Origin: Gemmatimonadota bacterium
Lineage (GTDB): Bacteria; Latescibacterota; UBA2968; UBA8231
Direction of reading: 5' to 3'
Assembly: GCA_026706165.1 (NCBI GenBank)
Contig: JAPOZF010000273.1
Span: 1 to 15,652 of the forward strand
DNA: 15,652 bases
Position 1 is the stretch's first letter; each line of letters opens with the position of its first letter. A model generated the notes under the pieces. The model did not search any database. It had not been told where the DNA came from and saw only the letters and a program-made list of their open reading frames with translations. A program made the translations under genes and the position numbers. Below are positions 6,534-14,952 of this stretch, piece by piece.

Positions 6534-7760
6534 GTGAAGTTCACCGAAACAGATCTCAAGCCGGAAGTCCACAAGGCCCTCGCCGAGATGGGGTACGACG
6601 ACATGACCCCGATCCAGGAAAAGGCCATCCCCCACATTCTCGAGGGCCGCGACCTCCTGGGACTGGCCGAGACCGGCTCCGGCAAGACCGCGGCCTGCGG
6701 CGTGCCGATCGTCAACGCCGCCGACCCTGAGGCCCAGGCGATACAGTATCTCATACTCGTCCCGACGCGGGAGCTCGCGCTCCAGTACGTCCAGGAGCTC
6801 GACTCCCTCGCCAGCCACACCGGCGCCGTCTGCTTCGCCGTCTTCGGCGGTTTCGACATGGGCATTCAGAAGGCCAAGCTGAACCACGGCGTCCAGGTCC
6901 TGGTGGCGACGCCGGGCCGCCTCATCGATTTCATCTGGAACACCCGGCTCGACCTGACGCAGGTCCGCACCGTCGTCCTCGACGAGGCGGACGAGATGTT
7001 GAAGATGGGGTTCATCGAGGACGTCGATTTCATCCTGTCCTGCCTGTTGCAGGAACACCAGACGCTGATGTTCTCGGCGACCATGCCCCCCGAGATCGAC
7101 GCCCTGGCCAAGCGCTTCCAGCGCGATCCGGTCCGCGTCGAGCTCAACCGCGAGCAGCAGGCCCCGCAGTCGCTGCAGCACCATTTCCTGCACACCGGCC
7201 GCGACCGCATGAAGGCCCTGGAAAACGTCCTGACCGAGGACGGGATCCGGCAGGCGCTGATCTTCTGCAACTCCCGGGACAAGGCGAGCGACCTGCACCG
7301 CGACCTGCGGCGGCGCCTGCAATCGCTCGAAATCATCCACGGCGGCCTGACGCAGGATCGCCGCACGTCTCTTTTCACGCGCTTCCGCGAGCGCAAGATC
7401 AAGTACATGATCGCCACCGACGTCGCCGGCCGCGGGCTCGACTTCACCCACGTGAGCCACGTGATCAACTACGACTTCCCCAGGAGCGCCGAGACCTACA
7501 CCCACCGCACCGGCCGCACCGGCCGCATGGGCCGCACCGGGATCGCCATGACCCTGGTGACCGACCGCGATCTCAGGGACCTGAAGAGCCTGCTCCACGC
7601 CAACGGCATCGAGCCGACCTGGCGGGGGCGGGAGCCGGACCTGGCGCATGCCGGCGGACGCCGCCGCCGTGGCCGCCCCAGACCGAAGGGTAGCAGCCCC
7701 GGGCGGGTGGAGCACCACGGACCCCCGCATCACCGGGAGCACCGGGGGAAACGGCGGTAA
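6534..7760 (+). CDS. DEAD-box ATP-dependent RNA helicase
   Basis: 408 residues from GTG 6534; AAGGAG (6516-6521) lies 12 nt upstream, a little far. The start is supported because 'KFTETDLKPEVHKALAEMGYDDMTPIQ' in pieces is the standard F...Q-motif opening. All helicase motifs are present: Q motif (TPIQ, 25-28), Walker A AETGSGKT (45-52), PTRELA (77-82), GG (105-106), TPGR (126-129), DEAD (150-153), SAT (181-183), TDVAGRGLD (295-303) and HRTGRTGR (324-331). After the RecA2 domain there is a 45-residue Arg/Gly/His-rich basic tail (about 364-408), a likely RNA-binding extension. No RbpA- or DbpA-type C-domain is seen, so a specific name (RhlE, CsdA) is not justified. Expected to remodel RNA in the cytoplasm (ribosome assembly or mRNA turnover). 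Likely monocistronic. Confidence 0.93.
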   Translation: MKFTETDLKPEVHKALAEMGYDDMTPIQEKAIPHILEGRDLLGLAETGSGKTAACGVPIVNAADPEAQAIQYLILVPTRELALQYVQELDSLASHTGAVCFAVFGGFDMGIQKAKLNHGVQVLVATPGRLIDFIWNTRLDLTQVRTVVLDEADEMLKMGFIEDVDFILSCLLQEHQTLMFSATMPPEIDALAKRFQRDPVRVELNREQQAPQSLQHHFLHTGRDRMKALENVLTEDGIRQALIFCNSRDKASDLHRDLRRRLQSLEIIHGGLTQDRRTSLFTRFRERKIKYMIATDVAGRGLDFTHVSHVINYDFPRSAETYTHRTGRTGRMGRTGIAMTLVTDRDLRDLKSLLHANGIEPTWRGREPDLAHAGGRRRRGRPRPKGSSPGRVEHHGPPHHREHRGKRR

Positions 7761-8139
7761 GCCCGGAGCGCTCTCCGCTTGACACGGTCGCGCCCGCGGC
7801 CGTAATCGAATCAACAAGCCCCTGTGCGGCGGAAAGGCCGCCCCGGAAGCTGCGGTCTGCCGCCGGAAGATGCCCTCCCGGCCGAATGATCGTGACCCCG
7901 TGCATGCGAATCCGGCGGGGCCGGGAAAGCGCGGCACGGGTCCGGCGAATCCCGTTGCCCCTGGCTGCCGGTGCGCCGATCCGCAAGGGTGATTATCTTG
8001 GCAGAGTCGGCCCGCACCTCCCCCGCGGCGCCGCTTTTCATCCCCTGCCCGACGAAGAATCCGCGGGACACCCCAGGTGCCCGGCGGCCCCCCGATCCGC
8101 CTTTCTCCCGGCCGGATCGGGTTGGATGCAGATGCAACC
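7761..8139 (+). other. Intergenic region between helicase and parE
   Basis: 379 bp without a credible gene. Just after the helicase stop is a small hairpin, CGGAG-CGCT-CTCCG (7764-7777), without a U-run, so at most a weak terminator. The promoter candidate at 7779-7806 follows at once. The rest (about 7810-8139) is GC-rich leader with no clear element; in-frame codons from GTG 8077 could extend ParE by 21 residues but look non-native (Pro/Gly/Arg-rich). Confidence 0.4.
7779..7806 (+). promoter_or_regulatory. Candidate promoter for the parE-parC operon
   Basis: A perfect TTGACA (7779-7784) is followed after 16 bp by CGTAAT (7801-7806, 4/6, but without the important A at position 2). If used, the operon leader would be over 300 nt. 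The -35 is convincing; the -10 is not. Confidence 0.3.
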
Positions 8140-10020
8140 ATGACATCGACAAAGACATCGGTTCAGAGCGAGATATCGTTCTCCAGGTCCGGCGGCAACG
8201 GCTCGGGAAAGAACGGCAGGAAGAATCCCGGCTCGGCGTACGACGAGAGCAAGATCAAGACCCTCAGCTCACTCGAGCACATCCGCCTGCGCACCGGCAT
8301 GTACATCGGGCGCCTCGGCAACGGGTCCGACCCCGACGACGGCATCTACGTGCTGATCAAGGAGGTGATCGACAACGGCGTCGACGAGCACATCATGGGG
8401 TTCGGCAAGAAGATCGATATCGCCATCGAGAACGGGGCCGACGGTGAAGCGGTGCGGGTGCGCGACTACGGGCGCGGCATCCCGCTCGGCAAGGTGGTCG
8501 AGTGCGTATCGGTCATCAACACCGGCGCCAAGTACAACGACGAGGTCTTCCAGTTCAGCGTCGGGCTCAACGGGGTCGGCACCAAGGCCGTCAACGCCCT
8601 CTCGAAGTCGTTCCGGGTCGTCAGCTACCGCGACGGGAAGTACGCCGAAGCGGTGTTCGAGCGCGGCACCCAGGCCGGCCGCACCCGAACCGGGAAGGCC
8701 CCTGGGGAGCCGGCCGGCACTCTGGTCGAGTTCACCCCGGACGGGGAGATCTTCGGAGAGTACCGGTACGAGCGCGACTTCCTCGCCCGGCGCCTGTGGA
8801 ACTACGCCTGCCTCAACAGGGGTCTGCAGCTGTTCCTCGACGGGGAGAAGTTCGAGTCGAAGGGGGGCCTGCTAGACCTGCTCAGGCGCGAGGTGGGGGA
8901 CGGGGAAACCTACCCGCCCGCCTACCACCGGTCGAAGGCGCTGGAGTTCGCCTTCACCCACATCGACGGGTACGGCGAGTCCTACCGCTCCTTCGTCAAC
9001 GGCCAGTTCACCGGCGACGGCGGCACCCACCAGAGCGCCTTCCGCGAGGGAATCCTGAAGGGCGTCAACGAGTTCTACCGCAAGAACTACGGCGGCGTCG
9101 ACGTGCGCGAGGGACTGGCCGGCGCCGTCGCCGTCAAGCTGCGCGACCCGGTGTTCGAGTCGCAGACCAAGAACAAGCTCGGCAACACCGACCTGCGCGG
9201 CTGGGTCGTCAACGAGGTCAAGGGGGCGGTCGTCGACTTCCTGCACAAGAACCGCGAAGCCGCCGAGACGGTGGAAGCGCGCATCGTCCAGAACGAGAAG
9301 CTGCGCAAGGAGCTGAACGCCGTTAAGAAGGAGGCCAAGGACGCCGCCCGGAAGATCCAGATCAGGAATCCCAACCTGCGCGACTGCAAGTACCACCTCG
9401 GCCACCGGCACGGCGGGGAGTCGACGATCTTCCTGACCGAGGGGCAGTCCGCGGCAGGGTCGATCGTGTCGACGCGCGACCCGAACACGCAGGCGATCTT
9501 CACCCTCAGGGGGAAACCGCAGAACATGTTCGGCCGCGGCAGGGCGGCCACCTACAAGAACGAGGAGCTGTTCAACCTGATGATGGCCCTCGGGATCGAG
9601 GACGGCATCGACGACCTGCGCTACGACCGCGTCGTGATCGCCACCGACGCCGACGTCGACGGGTTCCACATCCGCAACCTGCTGATGACGTTCTTCCTCA
9701 ACTTCTTCGAGGAGCTCGTCACCGCCGGGCACCTCTACATCCTCGAAACGCCGCTGTTCCGGGTGCGCGGCAAGAAGGAGACCGTTTACTGCTACAGCGA
9801 GAAGGAGCGGGACCGGGCCCTCGCAGGCATGAAGCAGCCCGAGGTGACGCGCTTCAAGGGACTCGGCGAGATCTCGCCCAGGGAGTTCGGGCAGTTCATC
9901 GGCGGCGACATGCGGCTGGTGAAGGTCCAGGCGAATGGCAATGTGCCTGACATTCTCTCGTTCTACATGGGCAAGAACACCCCGGAGCGCCGCGAGTACA
10001 TCATGGAGAACCTCGTCTGA
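8140..10020 (+). CDS. parE: DNA topoisomerase IV subunit B (ParE-type)
   Basis: 626 residues from ATG 8140, which has no strong Shine-Dalgarno. I prefer it to GTG 8077 because the upstream residues are low-complexity. After a polar 35-residue N-tail, the GHKL ATPase domain shows E75-V-I-D-N79 ('KEVIDNGVDEH'), D109-x-G-x-G ('DYGRGIP') and 'VGLNGVGTKAVNAL' (141-154). The transducer domain follows. The Toprim domain has the catalytic E434 in 'FLTEGQSAAGS' and the metal-binding D503-A-D-V-D507 ('ATDADVDG'), then the usual 'RFKGLGEISPREF' end. The sequence type ('MGFGKK', 'RGKPQNMFG') is the compact ParE variety. It forms the ATP-driven half of topoisomerase IV, which decatenates chromosomes. It lies 73 bp before parC. 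Toprim reads EGQSA instead of the common EGDSA; the catalytic Glu is kept. Confidence 0.92.
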   Translation: MTSTKTSVQSEISFSRSGGNGSGKNGRKNPGSAYDESKIKTLSSLEHIRLRTGMYIGRLGNGSDPDDGIYVLIKEVIDNGVDEHIMGFGKKIDIAIENGADGEAVRVRDYGRGIPLGKVVECVSVINTGAKYNDEVFQFSVGLNGVGTKAVNALSKSFRVVSYRDGKYAEAVFERGTQAGRTRTGKAPGEPAGTLVEFTPDGEIFGEYRYERDFLARRLWNYACLNRGLQLFLDGEKFESKGGLLDLLRREVGDGETYPPAYHRSKALEFAFTHIDGYGESYRSFVNGQFTGDGGTHQSAFREGILKGVNEFYRKNYGGVDVREGLAGAVAVKLRDPVFESQTKNKLGNTDLRGWVVNEVKGAVVDFLHKNREAAETVEARIVQNEKLRKELNAVKKEAKDAARKIQIRNPNLRDCKYHLGHRHGGESTIFLTEGQSAAGSIVSTRDPNTQAIFTLRGKPQNMFGRGRAATYKNEELFNLMMALGIEDGIDDLRYDRVVIATDADVDGFHIRNLLMTFFLNFFEELVTAGHLYILETPLFRVRGKKETVYCYSEKERDRALAGMKQPEVTRFKGLGEISPREFGQFIGGDMRLVKVQANGNVPDILSFYMGKNTPERREYIMENLV

Positions 10021-10040
10021 GAGGCGGCATCGCCGGCCCG

Positions 10041-10074
10041 CGGCGGCCGGCTCTCCCGCTGGCAGCGGCCGCCG
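10041..10074 (+). other. Strong hairpin in the parE-parC gap
   Basis: CGGCGGCC (10041-10048) and GGCCGCCG (10067-10074) form a perfect 8-bp, all-GC stem around 18 nt, within the 73-nt intergenic stretch. No U-run follows and the parC ribosome binding site (AAAAGAG) lies just beyond, so it is unlikely to terminate. An mRNA processing, stability or expression-ratio role is inference. Confidence 0.45.
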
Positions 10075-10093
10075 CCCACCCGACTGAAAAGAG

Positions 10094-11980
10094 ATGGCCT
10101 ACGTAGACACCCTGTACGAAAAGAACTTCGTCGAGTACGCCTCGTACGTGATCAAGGACCGCGCCATCCCGCACGTCGACGACGGGCTCAAGCCGGTGCA
10201 GCGGCGCATCCTTCACGCCCTCTTCGAGCTCGACGACGGCAAGTTCCACAAGGTCGCCAACGTCGTCGGCCACACGATGAGATTCCACCCGCACGGCGAA
10301 GCTTCGATCTACTCCGCCCTCATCGTGCTGGCGAACAAGGAGCTGTTCATCGACCGGCAGGGGAATTTCGGCAACATCTACACCGGCGACATGGCTTCCG
10401 CCGCCCGCTACATCGAGTGCCGCCTGTCCCCCCTCGCCTCCGAGGTGCTGTTCGATCCGGAGATCACCGAGTACGTCGATTCATACGACGGCCGCAACCG
10501 GGAGCCGGTGATCCTGCCGGCGAAGCTGCCGGTGCTGCTGGCGCAGGGAGCCGAAGGGATCGCCGTCGGCATGGCGACGCGCATCCTGCCGCACAACCTG
10601 ATCGAGCTGCTCGAGGCCCAGGTCGCCATCATGAAGGACGGGGAGTTCGAGCTTCTCCCCGATTTCCCGACGGCGGGCATGGCCGACGTCTCGCAGTACG
10701 AGGACGGCACCGGCAAGGTCCTGGTGCGGGCGCGCATGGACCTGTCCGACCCCAAGCGGATCGTCATCACCGAGATACCGTACGGCACGACGACGGAGCT
10801 GCTGATCGCCTCGATCGAGGATGCCGCCCGCAAGAACAAGGTGAAAATCTCCAGCATCCACGACTACACCGCCGGGAACGTCGAGATCGAGATCAAGCTG
10901 CCGCGCGGCGTCTACGGTCAGGAGGTGGTCGACGCGCTCTACGCCTTCACCGACTGCGAGCTCTCCCTGTCGTGCAACCCGGTGGTTATCGACGGCGACA
11001 AACCGCGGGTCATGGGGGTCGCCGGGATCCTGCGCCACAACGTCGACCGGCTCGTCGACATCCTGAAAGCCGAGCTTCAGGTCGAGCAGGGCCGGCTCGG
11101 GGACCGGCTGCACGCCCGGACGCTCGAGCGGATCTTCATCGAAAACCGGATCTACAAGGAGATCGAGGACAAGAAGAGTTCGGACGCGGTCGTAAACGCG
11201 GTCCTGTCGGGCCTCCAGCCGCACCGCGAGGAGATCGGCAGGGAGGTCACCCGCGACGACGTCGACACCCTGCTCAAGATCCCCATCCGCCGCATCTCGC
11301 TCTACGACATCGAGCGCGCCAGAAAGGAATCGCGCGAGATCGAGGAGCGGCTGAAGCAGGTCGCCCACGACCTCGGCCACATCGTTCCGTACGCGATCGC
11401 CTTTCTCGAGAACCTGATCGAACAGCAGCGCCCCCGGTTCCCGCGCCGCACCGAGATTCTCTCCCTCGAGAAGGTCGACGTCCGCGAGGCGGCCAAACGC
11501 GACCTCAAGCTCGCCTACGACAAGGGGAGCGGCTATCTCGGCTACGAGGTGAACGGCCCGGCGCTGTTGGAGGTCTCCCAGTACGACCGCGTGCTGGTGA
11601 TCCGCGCCGACGGCTCGTACTCGGTGATCGACGCCCCCGACAAGCTCTTCGTCGGCAAGGGGATGGCCCACTGCGGTTTCGTCGACAAGGACACGGTTTT
11701 CAACCTCGTCTACCGCGACGCCAAGGGCCGCCCCTGCATCAAGCGCTGCGTCATCGACAAGTTCATTCTCAACCGCTCGTACGAGCTGGTGCCTGAGGGT
11801 TGCAAGCTGCTGCGTCTGACCACCCGGCCGGACGCAACCGTCTCCGTCGACTACAAGCCGAAACCCCGGGTGCGGGTGCTGAACGAGTCCTTCGCCGTGT
11901 CCGACTACCCGGTCCGCGGCCTGAAGGCCAGGGGGATCCGCCTCTCCCCGCGCGAGATCAAGTCCTGCAAGTTCCAGTAG
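10094..11980 (+). CDS. parC: DNA topoisomerase IV subunit A (ParC-type)
   Basis: 628 residues from ATG 10094 with AAAAGAG just upstream. The breakage-reunion domain begins at once: 'YASYVIKDRAIPHVDDGLKPVQRRIL' in pieces, then the quinolone-region analogue 'HPHGEASIYSAL' (about 65-76), and the active-site Tyr Y106 in 'ASAARYIECRLSP' that forms the DNA phosphotyrosine link. The tower and coiled-coil region carries 'IPIRRISLYDIERARKESREIEERL'-type heptads around 400-425. The C-terminal part after about 480 is short and would make only a partial beta-pinwheel. No GyrA-box (QRRGGKG) is seen, which supports ParC over GyrA. It pairs with the upstream parE product; the gene order, spacing and shared strand indicate an operon. 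Stop is TAG. Confidence 0.92.
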   Translation: MAYVDTLYEKNFVEYASYVIKDRAIPHVDDGLKPVQRRILHALFELDDGKFHKVANVVGHTMRFHPHGEASIYSALIVLANKELFIDRQGNFGNIYTGDMASAARYIECRLSPLASEVLFDPEITEYVDSYDGRNREPVILPAKLPVLLAQGAEGIAVGMATRILPHNLIELLEAQVAIMKDGEFELLPDFPTAGMADVSQYEDGTGKVLVRARMDLSDPKRIVITEIPYGTTTELLIASIEDAARKNKVKISSIHDYTAGNVEIEIKLPRGVYGQEVVDALYAFTDCELSLSCNPVVIDGDKPRVMGVAGILRHNVDRLVDILKAELQVEQGRLGDRLHARTLERIFIENRIYKEIEDKKSSDAVVNAVLSGLQPHREEIGREVTRDDVDTLLKIPIRRISLYDIERARKESREIEERLKQVAHDLGHIVPYAIAFLENLIEQQRPRFPRRTEILSLEKVDVREAAKRDLKLAYDKGSGYLGYEVNGPALLEVSQYDRVLVIRADGSYSVIDAPDKLFVGKGMAHCGFVDKDTVFNLVYRDAKGRPCIKRCVIDKFILNRSYELVPEGCKLLRLTTRPDATVSVDYKPKPRVRVLNESFAVSDYPVRGLKARGIRLSPREIKSCKFQ

Positions 11981-11986
11981 CCCCCC

Positions 11987-12009
11987 CGGGCGGCAGCTTT
12001 CTCCGCCCG
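11987..12009 (+). terminator. Possible terminator hairpin after parC
   Basis: CGGGCGG (11987-11993) and CCGCCCG (12003-12009) make a perfect 7-bp stem with a 9-nt loop, 7 nt after the parC stop. A T-tract occurs only later (12031-12035), so termination is uncertain. The remaining 250 bp to pepF contain a small 2x8-bp direct repeat TTTAAGCG (12110-12125) and no clear promoter. Confidence 0.35.
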
Positions 12010-12260
12010 CCCGCCCACTGTCGGACGCAGCTTTTTCCAGCTTCGCCGCCCCTTCCCGCTCAATCCTGCTGCAGTGCCGCCAGGGAATGGCTTTCCAGGC
12101 TATTGCCACTTTAAGCGTTTAAGCGCCACCCCGCCGGCTGCCATCAACCTGTTACCGGCGCTGGACGCGGCCGCCGGCCGGACCCGCACCGGATAGCCTT
12201 CGCCCGACCTGAACCCCACAAGCCGGCCTCCGCCGGCCGGCGCAACCGCAGGCATTGCCG

Positions 12261-14105
12261 ATGAACTGGGATCTCAGCAGCTACTTCCCCTCTTTCGACG
12301 GGCGGGAGATGCGCCGTTTCAAGCAGGAGCTCGAGGGCGACCTGGACGCCCTCGAACAGGAGGCGGCTTCACTGGCCCCGCTCGACGGGGGCAACACCGG
12401 ATCCTGGACCGCTGTCTTCGCCCGCGCCGAGGAGCTGCTGGCGCGGCTCTCCCATCTCGGCTCCTACCTCGGCTGCCTGACCGCGGCCGACGCCGCCAAC
12501 GAGGCCTACAAGAAAGAGGAAGCGGCCTTCGCCCTGATCGAAGCGCGCTCGGAAAAGCTGGACGTCGAGCTCCAGCGCGGCCTCGCGACAGCCGGCGAAG
12601 CGGAGTTTTCCGCCCTCCTCGAGGCGCCCGGGCTCGCCGGTTGCGCCCACTTCCTGACCCGCGTCCGCGAGCAGGGCCGGCGAACCATGGCGCCCGGGGA
12701 AGAACGGGTCGCCGCCGACCTCTCGGTGGACGGCCTCCACGCCTGGGGCCGCCTCTACGACACCCTGTCGGGAAAGCTCGAATTCGACATGACCTGGCCG
12801 GACGGCCGCGGCGAGCGCCTGCCGATGTCGCGGCGGCGCGCCCTGACCGGCCACCCGGACCGGGCGGTGCGGCAGGCCGCTTTCGAAGGGGGAAACCGGG
12901 CCTGGGCCGAAGTCGAGGACGTGGCCGCAGCGGCCCTCAACGCCATCGCGGGAACGCGGCTGACCCTCAACCGCCACCGCGGCATCGATCACTTCCTCGA
13001 CGCCGCCCTGTTTCAGGCGGCGACTTCCCGCAAGAGCCTCGACGCGATGTTCGAGGCGATCTTCGACGCCTCCGAGCTGCCGCGGCGCGTCCTGCGGCTG
13101 AAGGCGGACGCCATGGGCGCGGACGGGGTCGCCTGGTACGACCTCGAGGCGCCGCTGCCCCTGGAGAGCGGCACGTCCTCCGAAATCTCCTGGGCCGAGG
13201 GGGGAGAGCTGGTCACCTCGGCCTTCGCCGGCGCCTACCCCGAGCTCGGCCGCTTCACCCGCGGCCTGATCGACTCCGGCTGGATCGAGTGGGAGCCGCG
13301 GGCGGGCAAGAGGCCGGGAGCGTTCTGCACCGGCTCGCTGCTGACGCGGGAATCGCGGATCTACATGACCTGGAACGACAGCGCCAACGACGTGCGCACC
13401 CTCGCCCACGAGGCCGGCCACGCCTTCCACAGCCACGTCATGAGGGAGGTGCGCCCCCTTGCCCGCCAGTACCCGATGACGCTGGCGGAGTCGGCATCGA
13501 CCTTCGCGGAAATGATCCTGACCGAGGGACTGCTGTCGGACCCCGGCGTCGGCGACGGGGAGAAGGCGCGCATCCTCGACATGGAAACCGCTCATGCGGC
13601 GGTCTACCTGACGGACATCCCGGTGCGCTACGAGTTCGAAAAGCGCTTTCACGAGGAGCGCTCGGAAGGGGAGGTCGCGGTCAGCCGCCTGAAGGAGCTG
13701 ATGGCCACGACCCAGCGCGAGCTGTTCGGGGGCCTGCTGATCGAGGGAGGCGAGGACCCGCTGTTCTGGGCCTCGAAGCTGCACTTCTACATCACCGGGG
13801 TCACCTTCTACAACTTCCCCTACACCTACGGCTTCCTGTTGAGCCGGGGGCTGTTCGCCCGCTTCCGCGAGGAGGGAGCCGGGTTCCTGCCGCGCTACGA
13901 GGAGTTCCTGCGCATGACGGGAAGCGCGGCCGCCGAGGAAGTGGCGCGTTCCACCGTCGGCTACGACCTGGAGTCGCCCGACTTCTGGCGCGGCGCCATC
14001 GAGACCTTGCGCGAGCCGGTCGAGCAGCTCGAAGCCCTGCTGCCCCGGCTGCTGCCCGCGAACGGGGGGGCCGAAGCGCCGGCGGCTCCATCGTCCAGAA
14101 AATAG
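12261..14105 (+). CDS. pepF: Oligoendopeptidase F (M3 family zinc metallopeptidase)
   Basis: 614 residues from ATG 12261 ('MNWDLSSYFPSF', the usual opening of M3B peptidases); the Shine-Dalgarno is weak. The N-terminal helical PepF domain covers about 1-190. The Peptidase_M3 catalytic domain has the zinc site H383-E384-A-G-H387 ('LAHEAGHAFHSH') and the third ligand E410 ('TLAESASTFAE'), spaced as in this family. The C-terminus keeps 'FYNFPYTYGFLLSRGLF', a conserved M3B helix. The enzyme cleaves short oligopeptides in the cytoplasm, helping turnover of imported or protein-derived peptides. No signal peptide. Full length and intact. It is followed by an intrinsic terminator, so it appears to be transcribed apart from the regulator downstream. 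The last 20 residues are a Gly/Ala/Pro-rich tail. Confidence 0.94.
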   Translation: MNWDLSSYFPSFDGREMRRFKQELEGDLDALEQEAASLAPLDGGNTGSWTAVFARAEELLARLSHLGSYLGCLTAADAANEAYKKEEAAFALIEARSEKLDVELQRGLATAGEAEFSALLEAPGLAGCAHFLTRVREQGRRTMAPGEERVAADLSVDGLHAWGRLYDTLSGKLEFDMTWPDGRGERLPMSRRRALTGHPDRAVRQAAFEGGNRAWAEVEDVAAAALNAIAGTRLTLNRHRGIDHFLDAALFQAATSRKSLDAMFEAIFDASELPRRVLRLKADAMGADGVAWYDLEAPLPLESGTSSEISWAEGGELVTSAFAGAYPELGRFTRGLIDSGWIEWEPRAGKRPGAFCTGSLLTRESRIYMTWNDSANDVRTLAHEAGHAFHSHVMREVRPLARQYPMTLAESASTFAEMILTEGLLSDPGVGDGEKARILDMETAHAAVYLTDIPVRYEFEKRFHEERSEGEVAVSRLKELMATTQRELFGGLLIEGGEDPLFWASKLHFYITGVTFYNFPYTYGFLLSRGLFARFREEGAGFLPRYEEFLRMTGSAAAEEVARSTVGYDLESPDFWRGAIETLREPVEQLEALLPRLLPANGGAEAPAAPSSRK

Positions 14106-14107
14106 AT

Positions 14108-14133
14108 GGGTATCCCTGATGGATATCCCTTTT
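14108..14133 (+). terminator. Intrinsic terminator after pepF
   Basis: GGGTATCC (14108-14115) pairs with GGATATCCC (14121-14129) with one bulged base and a 5-nt loop, followed by TTTT (14130-14133). It begins 3 nt after the pepF stop. Confidence 0.5.
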
Positions 14134-14210
14134 GATACTGACCTGCCCCTTCTCTTCTCCATGGGGATTCCTTTTTCTACGTCTTTCAAGTTCATGGGAG
14201 GGACACTGTC

Positions 14211-14852
14211 ATGGAAATTAAAGTCCTGATGGTGGACGACCACGAAATAGTGCGCGAATCGGTCCGCCTGCTGCTTGAACAGGAAACCGACCTCACGGTT
14301 GTCGACGTGGCCGGGGACGGCCGCAAGACAATCGAGAAGGTTTCCGCCCTGGCACCGGACGTCGTGCTCATGAACGTGGGTATGCCCGGCTTGAACGGCA
14401 TCGAGGCGACTCGACAGATACGGAAACAGGAACCCGACGCAAAGGTGCTGGCCTTTTCGGGGTACTCGGAAAAACGCTACGTGTCCGGCATGTTGCAGGC
14501 GGGGGCCTCCGGTTACCTCCTGAAAAAAACCTCCGTCAGCGACCTGATGAATGGAATCCGGGCGGTTCACCACGGCCACAAGCATCTGACCCCGCAATTG
14601 ATCGATCCCCTCGTCGAGGATTACGTGGATCTCCTGATGAACCACCCCGAGGCGCCGACCCTGACTCCCAGCGAGAAAGAAGTACTTCAGCTCATCGCCG
14701 AAGGGAAATCGAATGAGGAAATCGCCGCTATCCGCAACGTGACGGCAAAAACAATTGGCACGCATCGTCAGCACCTGATGGACAAGCTCGGGCTGCACAG
14801 CATTCCGGAGTTGGTCAAGCACGCGATCCGGGAAGGATTGACCTCCCTGTAG
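14211..14852 (+). CDS. NarL/FixJ-type response regulator with Asn at the phosphoacceptor site
   Basis: 213 residues from ATG 14211, with GGGAGGG about 8 nt upstream. The receiver domain (1-120) has the acidic pair D9-D10, S83 ('AFSGYS'), the conserved K105/K106 ('GYLLKKTS') and the 'MPGLNG' loop. The expected phosphoacceptor Asp is N55 ('VVLMNVGMPG'; codon AAC, one base from GAC). The C-terminal LuxR-type helix-turn-helix (about 149-211) is complete: 'LTPSEKEVLQLIAEGKSNEEIA', then 'VTAKTIGTHRQHLMDKLGL' in pieces. Such proteins bind DNA as dimers at palindromes. With Asn, normal phosphotransfer should fail, so control may be by constitutive dimerisation, ligand, partner protein or deamidation. 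No histidine kinase lies in the window. A perfect palindrome lies 79 bp downstream before the peptide gene, a possible target. Confidence 0.9.
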   Translation: MEIKVLMVDDHEIVRESVRLLLEQETDLTVVDVAGDGRKTIEKVSALAPDVVLMNVGMPGLNGIEATRQIRKQEPDAKVLAFSGYSEKRYVSGMLQAGASGYLLKKTSVSDLMNGIRAVHHGHKHLTPQLIDPLVEDYVDLLMNHPEAPTLTPSEKEVLQLIAEGKSNEEIAAIRNVTAKTIGTHRQHLMDKLGLHSIPELVKHAIREGLTSL

Positions 14853-14892
14853 TCCTGAGTCCCTCTCGGGGACCCTTGGGTCGGCAGCCTCG

Positions 14893-14936
14893 GCATTTCC
14901 GAAGCCATAAATCAGCATTTCGGAAGTCAAAAATCA
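14893..14936. repeat. Tandem 22-bp direct repeats
   Basis: Two abutting 22-bp units, 14893-14914 and 14915-14936, match at 19 of 22 positions. Each has the form GCATTTCSGAAG followed by YCAWAAATCA. The second unit runs straight into the left arm of the palindrome, so its AAATCA end is shared with that element. The whole looks like an arrayed binding region upstream of the peptide gene. Confidence 0.65.
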
Positions 14937-14952
14937 GGTGATCACCTGATTT
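14931..14952. promoter_or_regulatory. Perfect 22-bp palindrome, probable operator
   Basis: The half-site AAATCAGGTGA is followed directly by its exact reverse complement, giving 11+11 bp with no spacer. It lies between the response regulator and the peptide gene and touches the -35 of the candidate promoter. Length and symmetry fit a dimeric helix-turn-helix site, and a LuxR-type dimer is encoded next door. As RNA it would be a loopless hairpin and has only TTT after it, so a terminator role is less likely, although the minus-strand reading is followed by TTTTT. Confidence 0.6.

Noticed and set aside
6423..8141. 572-codon minus-strand open frame across the helicase
   Set aside because: Antisense shadow of a complete DEAD-box gene; no recognisable domain or ribosome binding site.
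10481..12109. 542-codon minus-strand open frame across parC
   Set aside because: Same shadow effect in a high-GC gene; low-complexity Val/Asp/Gly/Arg-rich translation.
14858..14875. GTCCC/GGGAC hairpin after the response regulator as a terminator
   Set aside because: Only a 5-bp stem and no U-run; too weak to call.
12369..14930. 853-codon open frame on the minus strand spanning pepF and the response regulator
   Set aside because: It is antisense to two well-supported genes and crosses the intergenic terminator. Its composition (Arg/Gly/Val/Glu-rich, no domain) is what GC3-rich genes give on the opposite strand.
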